NCBI RefSeq assembly: GCF_004001045.1 | Contig: NZ_BIMK01000033.1 | Span: forward strand, 1-42,690 | Length of the DNA: 42,690 nt | Reading direction: 5' to 3' | Source: Paenibacillus chibensis | Lineage (GTDB): Bacteria; Bacillota; Bacilli; Paenibacillales; Paenibacillaceae | Part shown: positions 27,688 to 35,638 of the stretch, piece by piece | Position numbering within the stretch: the stretch's first letter is position 1 | Layout of the letters: each line of letters begins with the position of its first letter | Made by a program: the position numbers and the translations under genes | Notes under the pieces: model-generated | Told to the model about the DNA's origin: nothing | The model's input: the letters and a program-made list of their open reading frames with translations, nothing else | The model's database searches: none

Positions 27688-29832
27688 TTACTGATAAGCG
27701 ACGACCAGCATTTCGTCCTGGGCGGACAGCATCTCGGTCTCGATGTCGAGAATGGACAGCAGCTGCTCTTTGGTCTGCATGCCCGTTAAGTCAAGCATTT
27801 TCTCCTTGTAAAAGACGAATACCTTCGGCAGCGTCGCATTCGCGTCGGAGTAGATCGTGTTGTCGTCGAGAAAATCGCTCAGCGCATCGGTCGCAGCTTT
27901 GCTCAGCTTGGCGTAATGCACGTTGCTCTTCTTGAAGCGGACGACGCCTTCGCGGTCGAGCACGCTGACGCTGCTGGATTTCTTTTTCAGCAGCCCGAAA
28001 AATGATTTTTTCACGCTTTCGCCGGCAAACAGGCTCCAGCGTCCGGTTTGCGCAGCCAGCATCGTGTTCTCCACCGGCAAATCGATCGAGCTGGCGGCGA
28101 TCGCCTGCATGTCTTGGGCCGACATCGCCTCCTGGGCCAAATCCTTCGAACGCAGCTCCGTGGAGCCGGTGGCGACCGCGCGGAGGATGTTCTTCTGATT
28201 GTCGATCTCGATCGTCACTTCCACGGTATCCTCGGAAGCGCCGGACTTGACGATCCGCTCCACGATATCGGCACGGATGCGCTTGATATCCTCGTCGGTC
28301 GGGTTGACGACAGTGCGCTCCAACTGCTCCTTGACCATCGCCAGCGCGACGCCGATGGTGGACACGTACGGCGCGTTATTGGCGATTTGGGATTTGAAGC
28401 CTTCGCGCTCCGCCATCGCAGGCACGAGCACGGCACCGCTGCCGCCGCCGCCCACGAGCGTAACGAAGGAGCGGTCCAGCTCGTAATCGTCGATCATTTC
28501 GTTCACGGTCTTCATCGTCTTGTCGATCGCGATGTTCATGACTTGTCTCGCGGCCTCTTCCACGCTGACGCCGACATGATCAGCCAGCGCTTTCCAGGCC
28601 TTAAGAGCCGCTTCCTGGTTGCCCTTGGCATAGTCGCCTTCCGGCACGTAGCCCAGAATGTTCGCCGCGCCGGCGAGGGTGTAGGAATATTCCCGTCCGT
28701 CTTCGCATTCGAGGATCGCGTATTCGGCCGGGTCGCCCTCGCGGGGACTGACGAATTTCACTTTCGGGTTGGTAATATTTTCCGACTTCGTAAAGGCTTC
28801 GTACTCCTTGCCGGCAATATGCGCGCTCCTCGGGCCGACATCCGTGATGCGTCCGCCGGCGACCTTGATCATGCTGCCGCCGGCGATGCCGAGCGTGCGC
28901 ACGTCGAGCGACTGCAGGTAGGTGCGGTGACCGCCGACCTCGGCATTTTTGATCATGACCTTGCCGTTCTTAATGACGGAAATGTCGACGCTGGTGCCGC
29001 CGACTTCAAAGAAAATGCCGTCGGATATTTTCTCGTACATCAGCGCCCCGGCGACGCCTGCAGCCAGGCCCGACAGCATCGTCAGGATCGGCCGCTTGCG
29101 CACCTCGTCGATGCTCATGACGCCGCCGTCGCAGCGCATAATCATGAGCTGCGACTGGATGCTCGCGTTTTTGACGGATTTCTCGGTCATGTTTGCCGTT
29201 TCCATCATTTTCGGAATGAGGGAGGCGTTGACGACCGCCGTCCGCGTCCGTGTCTTCAGCCCATAGAGCTGGCTGATCTCATGGCCGCCGGTGGCGTAGA
29301 TGCCTTTGCGGTTCGCAAGCTCCACCACGCGCAGCTCGTTGGCGGGATCATCGACGCTGTAAGCCTCGGAGGCGACGATAACCTCGGCGCCTTGTCCAGC
29401 CAGCTCATCGATCGCGGCCTCGATCTGCTCATCCGTCAGATTCTTCGAGTCCAGATACGTATGATAGGTGTGAAGATATTTGCCTGGAGCAAGCTCGATG
29501 TCGCCCGGATTGGATTCGGAGCGGGCGCTCAGCCCATCGAGACCGGAGCCCATGCCGATGATGCCTACCTTGGCGACATCGCCCTCCAGCAGGGCATTGG
29601 TTGCCTGCGTGGTGCCGTGGGCGATGAAGGTAACGTCCTCCGGCCGGACGCCTTTGCTGCTTAGGATTTGATTCAAAATTTGAACGATCCCCTTCGCCAC
29701 GCCGTCCGGATCATGGTGAGTGGTCGGAATTTTCATTTTCTCGATGACTTCAAATGTTTCGTTATCGATGAGGGCCGCGTCGGTAAACGTGCCGCCGACG
29801 TCGATGCCCACTCTTACCTTTTGTCTCCCCAT
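27688..29832 (-). CDS. Hydantoinase/oxoprolinase family protein (HyuA-like)
   Basis: A 714-residue member of the family of ATP-dependent hydantoinases and 5-oxoprolinases. The N-terminal phosphate-binding motif VGIDVGGTFTDAAL (8-21), HGTTQATNALLEG (about 72-84), and the ASKHA-type motifs FFEVGGTSVDI and VGGGGSG are all present. These enzymes use ATP to open cyclic imides or lactams. The C-terminal ~170 residues, with a Lys/Ser-rich linker (KKKSSS), do not resemble the usual HyuA end. No HyuB subunit is in the window. AGGAGG precedes ATG 29832. It is preceded by a 526-bp repeat-rich gap. Confidence 0.88.
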   Translation of the reverse strand: MGRQKVRVGIDVGGTFTDAALIDNETFEVIEKMKIPTTHHDPDGVAKGIVQILNQILSSKGVRPEDVTFIAHGTTQATNALLEGDVAKVGIIGMGSGLDGLSARSESNPGDIELAPGKYLHTYHTYLDSKNLTDEQIEAAIDELAGQGAEVIVASEAYSVDDPANELRVVELANRKGIYATGGHEISQLYGLKTRTRTAVVNASLIPKMMETANMTEKSVKNASIQSQLMIMRCDGGVMSIDEVRKRPILTMLSGLAAGVAGALMYEKISDGIFFEVGGTSVDISVIKNGKVMIKNAEVGGHRTYLQSLDVRTLGIAGGSMIKVAGGRITDVGPRSAHIAGKEYEAFTKSENITNPKVKFVSPREGDPAEYAILECEDGREYSYTLAGAANILGYVPEGDYAKGNQEAALKAWKALADHVGVSVEEAARQVMNIAIDKTMKTVNEMIDDYELDRSFVTLVGGGGSGAVLVPAMAEREGFKSQIANNAPYVSTIGVALAMVKEQLERTVVNPTDEDIKRIRADIVERIVKSGASEDTVEVTIEIDNQKNILRAVATGSTELRSKDLAQEAMSAQDMQAIAASSIDLPVENTMLAAQTGRWSLFAGESVKKSFFGLLKKKSSSVSVLDREGVVRFKKSNVHYAKLSKAATDALSDFLDDNTIYSDANATLPKVFVFYKEKMLDLTGMQTKEQLLSILDIETEMLSAQDEMLVVAYQ

Positions 29833-29904
29833 AGTGTCCTCCTGAGATGACGGGCAAAGGACCGGTGAGGGTGCTTCGCCCGGTTTGTGTTCTTATATCG
29901 TTGA

Positions 29905-29982
29905 GCATCGCTTCGGATATTCATTGGACGCTGAGGCATCGCTCCGGATACTCATTGGACGCTCATGCATCGCTCCGGATAC
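29905..29982. repeat. 31-bp tandem repeat, about 2.5 copies
   Basis: Units start at 29905, 29936 and 29967 (GCATCGCTCCGGATACTCAT-type, period exactly 31 bp); the third is truncated and merges into the structured repeat. The shared GCATCGCTCCGGATAC segment is the end of that element, so the array probably arose by duplicating its terminus. Confidence 0.9.
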
Positions 29983-30103
29983 GGATTATTCTTCTGATCG
30001 CTGTTGCCCCCGAATTCCTTGAATAAGTGTATACAGAGTTGGAATTCGGGGGCAAAGGCGAACGCTGCGCTTCTACAGAACAATTCCGTCTCCTCCGCTG
30101 AAG
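29967..30103 (-). repeat. Dispersed structured repeat, copy 2
   Basis: A 137-bp copy, inverted relative to copy 1 at 12569-12706. The inner stem is perfect: 30004-30018 with 30041-30055 (15 bp), loop 22 nt. The outer stem joins 29981-29991 with 30078-30089, imperfectly. The arms match copy 1 at 44/51 and 33/40 positions; the central stem sequence is different but still complementary. Confidence 0.88.
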
Positions 30104-30147
30104 CAATAATGCAAAACCAAAACAATATCCAAAAAAGGGCCTAAAAT

Positions 30148-30192
30148 CAAACATCCAAAAACCAAACATCCAAAAACCAAACATCCAAAAAC
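30148..30192. repeat. 15-bp tandem repeat, three exact copies
   Basis: CAAACATCCAAAAAC at 30148, 30163 and 30178, with degenerate related sequence on both sides. The period is divisible by three, giving a GFWMF repeat if read on the minus strand, but there is no sign that it is translated. Confidence 0.92.
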
Positions 30193-30254
30193 CCAAATTC
30201 ATATCACCAAAGCACATTTTCAATATCTCATCTCTGTACCCATTGAACAACCTT

Positions 30255-30314
30255 GAACCTAACCTCGAACCTAACCTCGAACCTAACCACGAATCTAACC
30301 TCGAACCCTAATCT
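30255..30314. repeat. 12-bp tandem repeat, five copies
   Basis: GAACCTAACCTC at 30255 and 30267, then variants at 30279, 30291 and 30303. The pattern decays to the right. No function is evident. Confidence 0.9.
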
Positions 30315-30358
30315 TTAACCTAAATTCCTATCTCGATCCAGACCCTTCTCTGCCTACT

Positions 30359-31651
30359 TTAAAACACCATGAACGCTCCGAAAATCAACGAGATCAGCAC
30401 GGATGCCATCGTCCACGGCAGCGTCTTTTTCAGGATCTCGTTAATGTCGCTTTTCGTGAAATCCGCTACCCAGACGTTATGCGAGTTGGTCGGGTCGGAG
30501 ACGGACTGCACGTTGCTGACCGCGCGCAGGGCGAGCATGGCCGCAACCGGCGTCATGCCGGCGGAGACGAAGAGGGCGGCGATGCCGCTTCCAAGGCCCC
30601 ATACGTTCAGCGGCCCGCGGTAGATTGCAAGCGGCGACAGGATCGTGAAGAACAGGATGTACATTACCGGGTTGCCCGGCAGCACCGATTCAATCAGCGG
30701 CGAGATGACAGCCGACACCTGCGGCGACATGACGGAGCTCAGCAGGATGCCGATGCCGATCATCAGCGCCATGGCTCCGGCCACGTCCTGAATACCCTCA
30801 ATCATGGCGCTGGAAAGGATATGGATCGGACGCTTCGGCCAGGTGAGCAGGATCGTGACGATGGCGCCGATGATGACGGCCGGCACGATATCGATCTTGA
30901 AGACGAAGACGAGTATGACCGGCACGAGCGGACTGATCAGCGCAATCGCAGGTACCTTCTTGTTATCGCCCGGCGTAGCGGCAGGCATGGCCCAGGCTTT
31001 GCGGCCCTTGCCGTCTTTTTTGATGTAGAAAACGATCATGATGAGCGAGACGAGGATCAGAGGCAGGGCTACCACCAGCGTGTAGTTGGCGATTTTATCG
31101 ACCGAGAGGCCCAGCACATCCACGTATACCGCCCAGTTAGACACGTTGAAGAGGGAGCCGACCCCGACGGCCAGCAGGACGACGATGGAGGCGACGAATT
31201 GCGAGATGCCCGCCGTCAACATGATCGGAATGACAATCGTACCGACGAGGATGACCATGCCCAGTCCGCCGGCGGCAGAGAAGATAATGGAAGCGGTAAT
31301 GAAGAAAAGAATCGCGATAAGTACGGGTTTGTCCCCGGCCAGCTCGGCCGCCTTGCGGATGATGGATTTGGTGATGCCGACCTTGTTCAGAATCTGGCCG
31401 AACCAGGCGCCGAATACGAGGCCCGCGATCGCGCCGGACAGCTTCATGGAGCCGCCGGCCAGGATGGTCTTGGCGATCGAGGTCACGTCCGGATTGTTTG
31501 ACATCCAAGGTACGCCGGCGATGATGGCGAAGAGGATCGCCATACAGGGCAGGGCCAGAATGGTAGGCAGCTTGCGTGCCATCATAAGTCCTACGAATAC
31601 GAGAAAGACGAGCAGAATGCCGATTGCTTGGAACCACATGGACGTTGTCAC
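30359..31651 (-). CDS. Permease of the ion transporter (carboxylate/GntP-like) superfamily
   Basis: A 430-residue very hydrophobic protein with about ten to twelve membrane segments spread over its length and a basic cytoplasmic loop near the middle (YIKKDGKGRK). Features such as LAGGSMKLSGAIAGLVFGAWFG, the glycine-rich AAGGLGMVILVG stretch and the C-terminal IYRGPLN..G motif point to the group of citrate/gluconate/C4-dicarboxylate secondary transporters. GTG 31651 is chosen because AGAGGGG lies about nine bases upstream. It starts 35 bp after the FAD oxidoreductase and is probably in the same operon. The substrate is not known. Confidence 0.8.
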   Translation of the reverse strand: MTTSMWFQAIGILLVFLVFVGLMMARKLPTILALPCMAILFAIIAGVPWMSNNPDVTSIAKTILAGGSMKLSGAIAGLVFGAWFGQILNKVGITKSIIRKAAELAGDKPVLIAILFFITASIIFSAAGGLGMVILVGTIVIPIMLTAGISQFVASIVVLLAVGVGSLFNVSNWAVYVDVLGLSVDKIANYTLVVALPLILVSLIMIVFYIKKDGKGRKAWAMPAATPGDNKKVPAIALISPLVPVILVFVFKIDIVPAVIIGAIVTILLTWPKRPIHILSSAMIEGIQDVAGAMALMIGIGILLSSVMSPQVSAVISPLIESVLPGNPVMYILFFTILSPLAIYRGPLNVWGLGSGIAALFVSAGMTPVAAMLALRAVSNVQSVSDPTNSHNVWVADFTKSDINEILKKTLPWTMASVLISLIFGAFMVF

Positions 31652-31686
31652 AAGAATTTCCCCTCTCCAATGGGTGATATGCCAAT

Positions 31687-33036
31687 CTAAACTTCCAGAT
31701 AAGCGCCTTGCTCCTTCAAAATCGTCTGCACCTTCTTGATGTCAATGTCCTGCACATCCTGTCCCTCCAGCGCCGCGAGCGCTGCCGCAACCCCGCCGCC
31801 GTGTCCGATGGCGCCTGTCGTCGGCGTCGTTCTCATCGCGGCCTGCGCCTCGAAGGTGGCCGAGATGCAGCGGCCGATGACGATCAGGTTTCTCACGGAG
31901 TCTGTGATCATGCAGGAAAAGGGAATGCTGTACATGCCGCCCCATTCCAGCTTCTGATGCTTCGTGCCTTCGCCGTCCGGGCTGTGGATATCGATCGGGT
32001 AACCGGAGTGGGCGATGGTATCGTCGAACAGGCGCTGCTCCAAAATATCGTCCGCCGTTAGCGTGTACACGCCTTTGATCTGACGCGAGCCGCGGACGCC
32101 GATGTTCGGTCCCGTGGACTCGACGACCGCGTTCTCGAAGCCCGGAATGTATTTGCGCACGAACAGCTCGAGCTCCCGGCACTGCTTGCGGCCTTCCATT
32201 TCGGCCCGGCTCAGGCTGAGCGCGTCGGTGGCATCATGGCCGAGGATGCGGGTGGTGTTCAAGATGACCTCGCCCGGGTTGTTCGTTTCGAAGAATAGAA
32301 TGTTCTCGCGCGGAATGGAAATCTCGCCGCGTTCCTTCGCCTTGCGGAAGAGACTGTCAAAGCCGCCGACCGAAAGGCGCGGAGCCTTCTCGATGATGGA
32401 GGTATCTCCGTTATATAACGGAAAATCCTCCGGATGGCTGTGAATATACGCCTTGACCTTGGAGATGTCGACATTGTACATTTTCATCTTCAGGGTCATC
32501 GGCTGGGTTGCCCCGTCGGACTCGCGCCCCTTCGTGTATTCGACGCCTGCGCCTGCGGACAGGTCGCCGTCGCCTGTAGCATCGATGAAGACGGCGGCCC
32601 GGAGCTCGCCGATGCCCGATTTGTTGCATACTTGAATGCCGGTGATGCGGCCGTTCTCCGTAAGAACTCCGGCCAGCATCGTATGATAGAGGATGTCGGC
32701 CCCGGCTTCGGTTACCATCAGCTCCAGCTCATGCTTCATCGCCTCGGCGTCAAACGGGGTGACCGAGTATGTAAAGCCCACGGTGTCGAATATATGCCCC
32801 GGGGATTTCCCCAGCTTCTTCAGCCGTTCGATCAATTGATTGGTGAATCCCTGAATGGCGAGCTTGTCGCCGGCATGGAAGGTCATCATCGGACCGACCC
32901 CGTTAGCTGTAAGCGTGCCTCCCAAAAAACCATGGGACTCAATGATCAGCGTCCGTGCCCCGGTCGTGGCCGCAGCCATGGCTGCCATGGAGCCGGAGAT
33001 GCCTCCGCCCATCACGATCACGTCGTATTGCTGCAT
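31687..33036 (-). CDS. FAD-dependent oxidoreductase
   Basis: A 449-residue flavoprotein. The N-terminal Rossmann fold MGGGISGSMAAMAAA followed by ESHGFLGG binds the ADP part of FAD, and the C-terminal FAD motif is NLIVIGRCIS. The acidic IDATGDGDLSAGAG segment is typical of the FAD_oxidored family often found in carbohydrate or organic acid catabolic clusters. AAAGGAG precedes the ATG. It is the promoter-proximal gene of the minus-strand locus and presumably oxidises the imported substrate or a derivative. It has no signal peptide. Confidence 0.9.
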   Translation of the reverse strand: MQQYDVIVMGGGISGSMAAMAAATTGARTLIIESHGFLGGTLTANGVGPMMTFHAGDKLAIQGFTNQLIERLKKLGKSPGHIFDTVGFTYSVTPFDAEAMKHELELMVTEAGADILYHTMLAGVLTENGRITGIQVCNKSGIGELRAAVFIDATGDGDLSAGAGVEYTKGRESDGATQPMTLKMKMYNVDISKVKAYIHSHPEDFPLYNGDTSIIEKAPRLSVGGFDSLFRKAKERGEISIPRENILFFETNNPGEVILNTTRILGHDATDALSLSRAEMEGRKQCRELELFVRKYIPGFENAVVESTGPNIGVRGSRQIKGVYTLTADDILEQRLFDDTIAHSGYPIDIHSPDGEGTKHQKLEWGGMYSIPFSCMITDSVRNLIVIGRCISATFEAQAAMRTTPTTGAIGHGGGVAAALAALEGQDVQDIDIKKVQTILKEQGAYLEV

Positions 33037-33105
33037 GTTTCTTCACTCCTTTTCCCAGAATGAATTTCCTTTTAATGCCTTTAGGCTAACAAAATATAAT
33101 TACTT

Positions 33106-33119
33106 TGTAAACGCTTTTA
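33106..33119. promoter_or_regulatory. cre-like site upstream of the accessory operon
   Basis: TGTAAACGCTTTTA matches the cre consensus TGWAANCGNTNWCA at 13 of 14 positions. It is 70 bp before the FAD oxidoreductase start codon and shares a base with the neighbouring palindrome, suggesting CcpA repression plus specific control. Confidence 0.6.
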
Positions 33120-33133
33120 GAAAATAATTTTCT
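33119..33133. promoter_or_regulatory. Palindromic candidate operator, with half-conserved second copy
   Basis: AGAAAATAATTTTCT is a perfect palindrome around its centre base. A second version, AGAAAATTATTTACG, lies at 33150-33164, centre to centre 31 bp (three helical turns). The RpiR-family regulator of the same locus is the natural candidate to bind here; this is inference. Confidence 0.5.
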
Positions 33134-33214
33134 TAATATCCGGAAATATAGAAAATTATTTACGGAGTGTGATAATAGATTTATATACTCCGATGGAGGG
33201 AAATAAGAACTAAA

Positions 33215-33249
33215 AAAAAGAAGACCCCCGTCTCGGAAGTCTTCTTTCT
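33215..33249 (-). terminator. Intrinsic terminator of the secreted-protein gene
   Basis: AAAGAAGAC (33217-33225) pairs with GTCTTCTTT (33239-33247) with an inner CCG/CGG stem. On the minus strand a run of eight T follows; the plus side is also T-rich, so it may work in both directions. Confidence 0.85.
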
Positions 33250-33329
33250 TTCACTCTGTTGATTCTATACATCGTACAGCCAGCCTTTTCGAGGCTCGGA
33301 ATTTTGCCGATCTTGAGCGCAGAATTCCG

Positions 33330-34277
33330 TTATTTCAATCCGGTTGCGGCTTTTCGATACTTATCGACTTCAGGCGTCAGGACATCGTTGTTTTTGTCCA
33401 GCACGTCCAGGAAGCCTTTGATCTTTTTCAAATAACCGCTCTTCGTCACATCGCCTTTGCTCACCGCGGCCTGCAGGGCGGCTTTGGCCTTGGCGTCCAC
33501 TTTGTGGGTATCGTAGTCGAATAGAGGCGTGTTATTGAGTCCGGACATCGAAATGCTCAAATACTGGGTATACAAATTTTTCACTTGGGCGGTTCGGTTC
33601 GAATGCGGGAAGCTCTTCACGAAGGCTTCCTGCGCCAGCGCGCGCTTGGTCACTTCCGTCCATCCGATGGACAGGGCCGCATCATTGGCGAACGGAGCCT
33701 TGGTCTCCACCGTCATGATATCGATATAGCTCTTGATGTCGGCGGTCACGTAGGAGCGGACCTTCTGGAACCGTGGATAATCCACGACCAGATAGAACAT
33801 GCCTTCCGAGGTTTCCAGGCGGTAGCCGCTGTCGCGTGCGCCTTTAAACAAGGCTTTCAGGTTCTTGTCGCTGGTCTTATTGATGAGCGATGTCAAATCA
33901 TCGCCGGACTTCATGAGCTTCATCAGTTTGGACTGAACACCTTCCTTGAAGAACTTGTCGTTCCAGGCATCCAGGTTCGCTTTTTCGGCGTTTTCGAGCT
34001 TCAGTGCCATCAGACTTGCTTGCCAAGGCGTGACCTGATAGATGTTTTTCTCCATGTAGCTGAGCGCCTCCGCCTGCTTGGACGGGGATTTGAGCAGCTT
34101 CATCATCTGATTGTAGATGGCGTTCTGATGCGCCGCTTTGGCTGAAGCGGAAACGGAAGCGGTGACGGTTTTCGTGGCGGCGGATGTTCCGGCGGCGTGA
34201 ATCGCTCCGGCGCCTGCCTGCAGGGAAATGGCTGCGATCAGGGCAGCGGCTGTGATTGCGGATTTATTGAATTTCAT
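33330..34277 (-). CDS. Secreted protein of unknown function
   Basis: A 315-residue protein with a classic signal peptide (basic MKFNKS, hydrophobic core to about residue 20, AIHAAG cleavage region near 28-30), followed by an Ala/Ser/Thr/Lys-rich linker. The mature part is helical and lysine-rich, without cysteine, LPXTG or S-layer motifs, so it is probably released or held in the wall by charge. GGAGGTG is eight bases before the ATG. It is monocistronic. I do not recognise the family. Confidence 0.82.
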   Translation of the reverse strand: MKFNKSAITAAALIAAISLQAGAGAIHAAGTSAATKTVTASVSASAKAAHQNAIYNQMMKLLKSPSKQAEALSYMEKNIYQVTPWQASLMALKLENAEKANLDAWNDKFFKEGVQSKLMKLMKSGDDLTSLINKTSDKNLKALFKGARDSGYRLETSEGMFYLVVDYPRFQKVRSYVTADIKSYIDIMTVETKAPFANDAALSIGWTEVTKRALAQEAFVKSFPHSNRTAQVKNLYTQYLSISMSGLNNTPLFDYDTHKVDAKAKAALQAAVSKGDVTKSGYLKKIKGFLDVLDKNNDVLTPEVDKYRKAATGLK

Positions 34278-34437
34278 GAATAAGCACCTCCAAATGAATT
34301 TCGTTAACCTTTCATACCTTCATATTACCCGCGTCTTGTTTCGGGATGGCGTCCGCTTGTTTCGAGGATGTAAACATTTGAAAGAAACTTGGAGATATTT
34401 TTGTCTTTATGCGGGTTTATTTGCTTTAAAACACAAA

Positions 34438-34488
34438 AAACATCTCTGCCTGCAGCGAAACCCTAGCTGTTACAGGCAAAGATGTTTT
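34438..34488 (-). terminator. Intrinsic terminator of the DUF1129-like gene
   Basis: AAACATCT and TGCCTG pair with CAGGCA and AGATGTTT across one mismatch, around a 20-nt loop. The minus strand continues with TTTTTTGTGTTTT. It lies 17 bp past the stop codon. The remaining 160 bp to the next gene hold its unidentified promoter. Confidence 0.85.
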
Positions 34489-34504
34489 GTTCTTTATGGC
34501 GATG

Positions 34505-35164
34505 CTATTTGGATTTGCGCATAAAAATGAAGCGGATGCCCAGGAAGCCGATGACGCACAGGACAAGGCTGAGCCATGGCGGCACGGTGAATACCGGCAG
34601 CATTCGGCCAAGCGAGAAGCCGAGCGCCATCACGACGACCGCAATGATCACATAGACGCCGATGGCTTTCAGATTGATTCCCTGCTTGCGGTTCTCCTGC
34701 TCTTTGGCGAGCGACTTCGTCAGAACCTCCATGACGAGGATGGAGCCGACCGCAACCAGAATGATCGCCAGCAGGCTGAGGCGGTTCAGCGAACTGCCGC
34801 TGTAGCCGGCAAGCTGCGCCCCGAAGCCGATCACGGCCTCCACCAGAAACAAGACCGTAAGCCCGATCCAGGCAATCATGATGTAGTAGGCGGTTCCCTC
34901 GACGGGCTTCACCGCCGGCAGCGTTTCGACAACCGTGCGGGCGTAAGCTTCCGCATCCCCGCCGAAGAGTCCCGCAGCCGATGTTCCTTTGCGCTGCGCT
35001 TCCAGCACGTCCCGCGCCAGTTCCAGCAGCCGCTGTTCGCCCTGCTGCCGGTCTACGCGGCTGTCGCGCACATAGACCACGATCGTTTCATAAAAATCCC
35101 GGTTATCCGGAGTCATCTGCTCCCGCAGACGGTTGTTCTCTTGAATCATTTGTCTTGGTGTCAT
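34505..35164 (-). CDS. DUF1129-like membrane protein
   Basis: A 219-residue protein. The first ~95 residues are a hydrophilic helical domain (TPRQMIQENNRLREQM, RLLELARDVLEAQRKG), then about four membrane segments from 95 to the basic C-terminus (FMRKSK). This combination is characteristic of DUF1129 proteins of Firmicutes, whose role is unknown. ATG 35164 is chosen for GGAGG eight bases upstream; a 22-codon upstream extension lacks a ribosome site. It lies 84 bp downstream of the tiny membrane protein and may share its transcript. Confidence 0.75.
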   Translation of the reverse strand: MTPRQMIQENNRLREQMTPDNRDFYETIVVYVRDSRVDRQQGEQRLLELARDVLEAQRKGTSAAGLFGGDAEAYARTVVETLPAVKPVEGTAYYIMIAWIGLTVLFLVEAVIGFGAQLAGYSGSSLNRLSLLAIILVAVGSILVMEVLTKSLAKEQENRKQGINLKAIGVYVIIAVVVMALGFSLGRMLPVFTVPPWLSLVLCVIGFLGIRFIFMRKSK

Positions 35165-35248
35165 ATCCGTTCCTCCGTATACAACAAGTATAGGAACAGA
35201 AACTGCCGAACACAAGGGGATGCGTTCCATTCGGATCCTTGGCCCGGC

Positions 35249-35371
35249 TTATTCCCGGTAAAAAAGATTCTCGTAATTCAGGGCCACGTAAATCACGGCC
35301 AGTATGACACAAGCAACGAGCACCCAGGACAGGGGATGCTCGCGAATATGCGAGATCCATTGTTGCCACAT
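35249..35371 (-). CDS. Tiny single-span membrane protein (40 aa)
   Basis: Begins MWQQWISHIREHP, then a single hydrophobic helix (LSWVLVACVILAVIYVAL) and a short tail NYENLFYRE. AAAGGG lies eight bases before ATG 35371; ATG 35377 is in frame but only two bases from it. The orientation and helix are typical of small membrane regulators, but no family is recognised. It precedes the DUF1129-like gene on the same strand. Confidence 0.55.
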   Translation of the reverse strand: MWQQWISHIREHPLSWVLVACVILAVIYVALNYENLFYRE

Positions 35372-35477
35372 GTTCATAACCCTTTCCCAAATGACAGTTC
35401 TCCCCGTAGTTTCCGCGATGCGGACACGTTCCATACCAAGCCGCACGGATTTCACAAAAAACCCTTTCGGATAACGA

Positions 35478-35507
35478 TTGACAAGGCCAAGAAGGCGGTG
35501 ATAATAT
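35478..35507 (+). promoter_or_regulatory. Promoter of the alpha/beta hydrolase gene
   Basis: Consensus -35 TTGACA (35478-35483) and TAATAT (35502-35507) with an 18-bp spacer. The predicted leader of about 125 nt contains an 11-bp hairpin (35570-35581 with 35598-35611). Confidence 0.65.
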
Positions 35508-35638
35508 GATCATCAAACCTAATTCTTATTAAACTTATCGGAATTATTAAATATAAATAAAAAACAAGCTTGAACATCGGCAGAACGCAGATATGCCGGC
35601 CGAACGTTCAATGATTTATTTAGAGGAGGAGAAGCGTC

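Larger units (their letters stand above)
29833..30358. other. 526-bp repeat-rich gap, no gene
   Basis: Holds four repeat features in a row: 31-bp tandem repeats (29905-29982), copy 2 of the dispersed structured repeat (29967-30103), 15-bp tandem repeats (30148-30192) and 12-bp tandem repeats (30255-30314). It separates the permease and the hydantoinase-like gene, both on the minus strand. A 95-codon minus-strand frame crosses the repeats but looks spurious. Confidence 0.85.

Noticed and set aside
28048..29664. 538-codon plus-strand frame opposite the hydantoinase-like gene
   Set aside because: Composition rich in His, Arg and Asp typical of antisense frames; the real gene with clear motifs lies on the other strand.
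29963..30250. Minus-strand frame encoding GFWMF repeats
   Set aside because: It crosses the 15-bp minisatellite and the structured repeat; the repeat peptide is a by-product of a period divisible by three, and the rest looks random.
29905..30314. Possible CRISPR array
   Set aside because: The repeats are contiguous tandem units without unique spacers, of three different lengths, and no cas genes are present.
30255..30314. Telomere-like CCTAAC motif
   Set aside because: The 12-bp period and decaying copies fit an ordinary minisatellite; no chromosome end is expected here.
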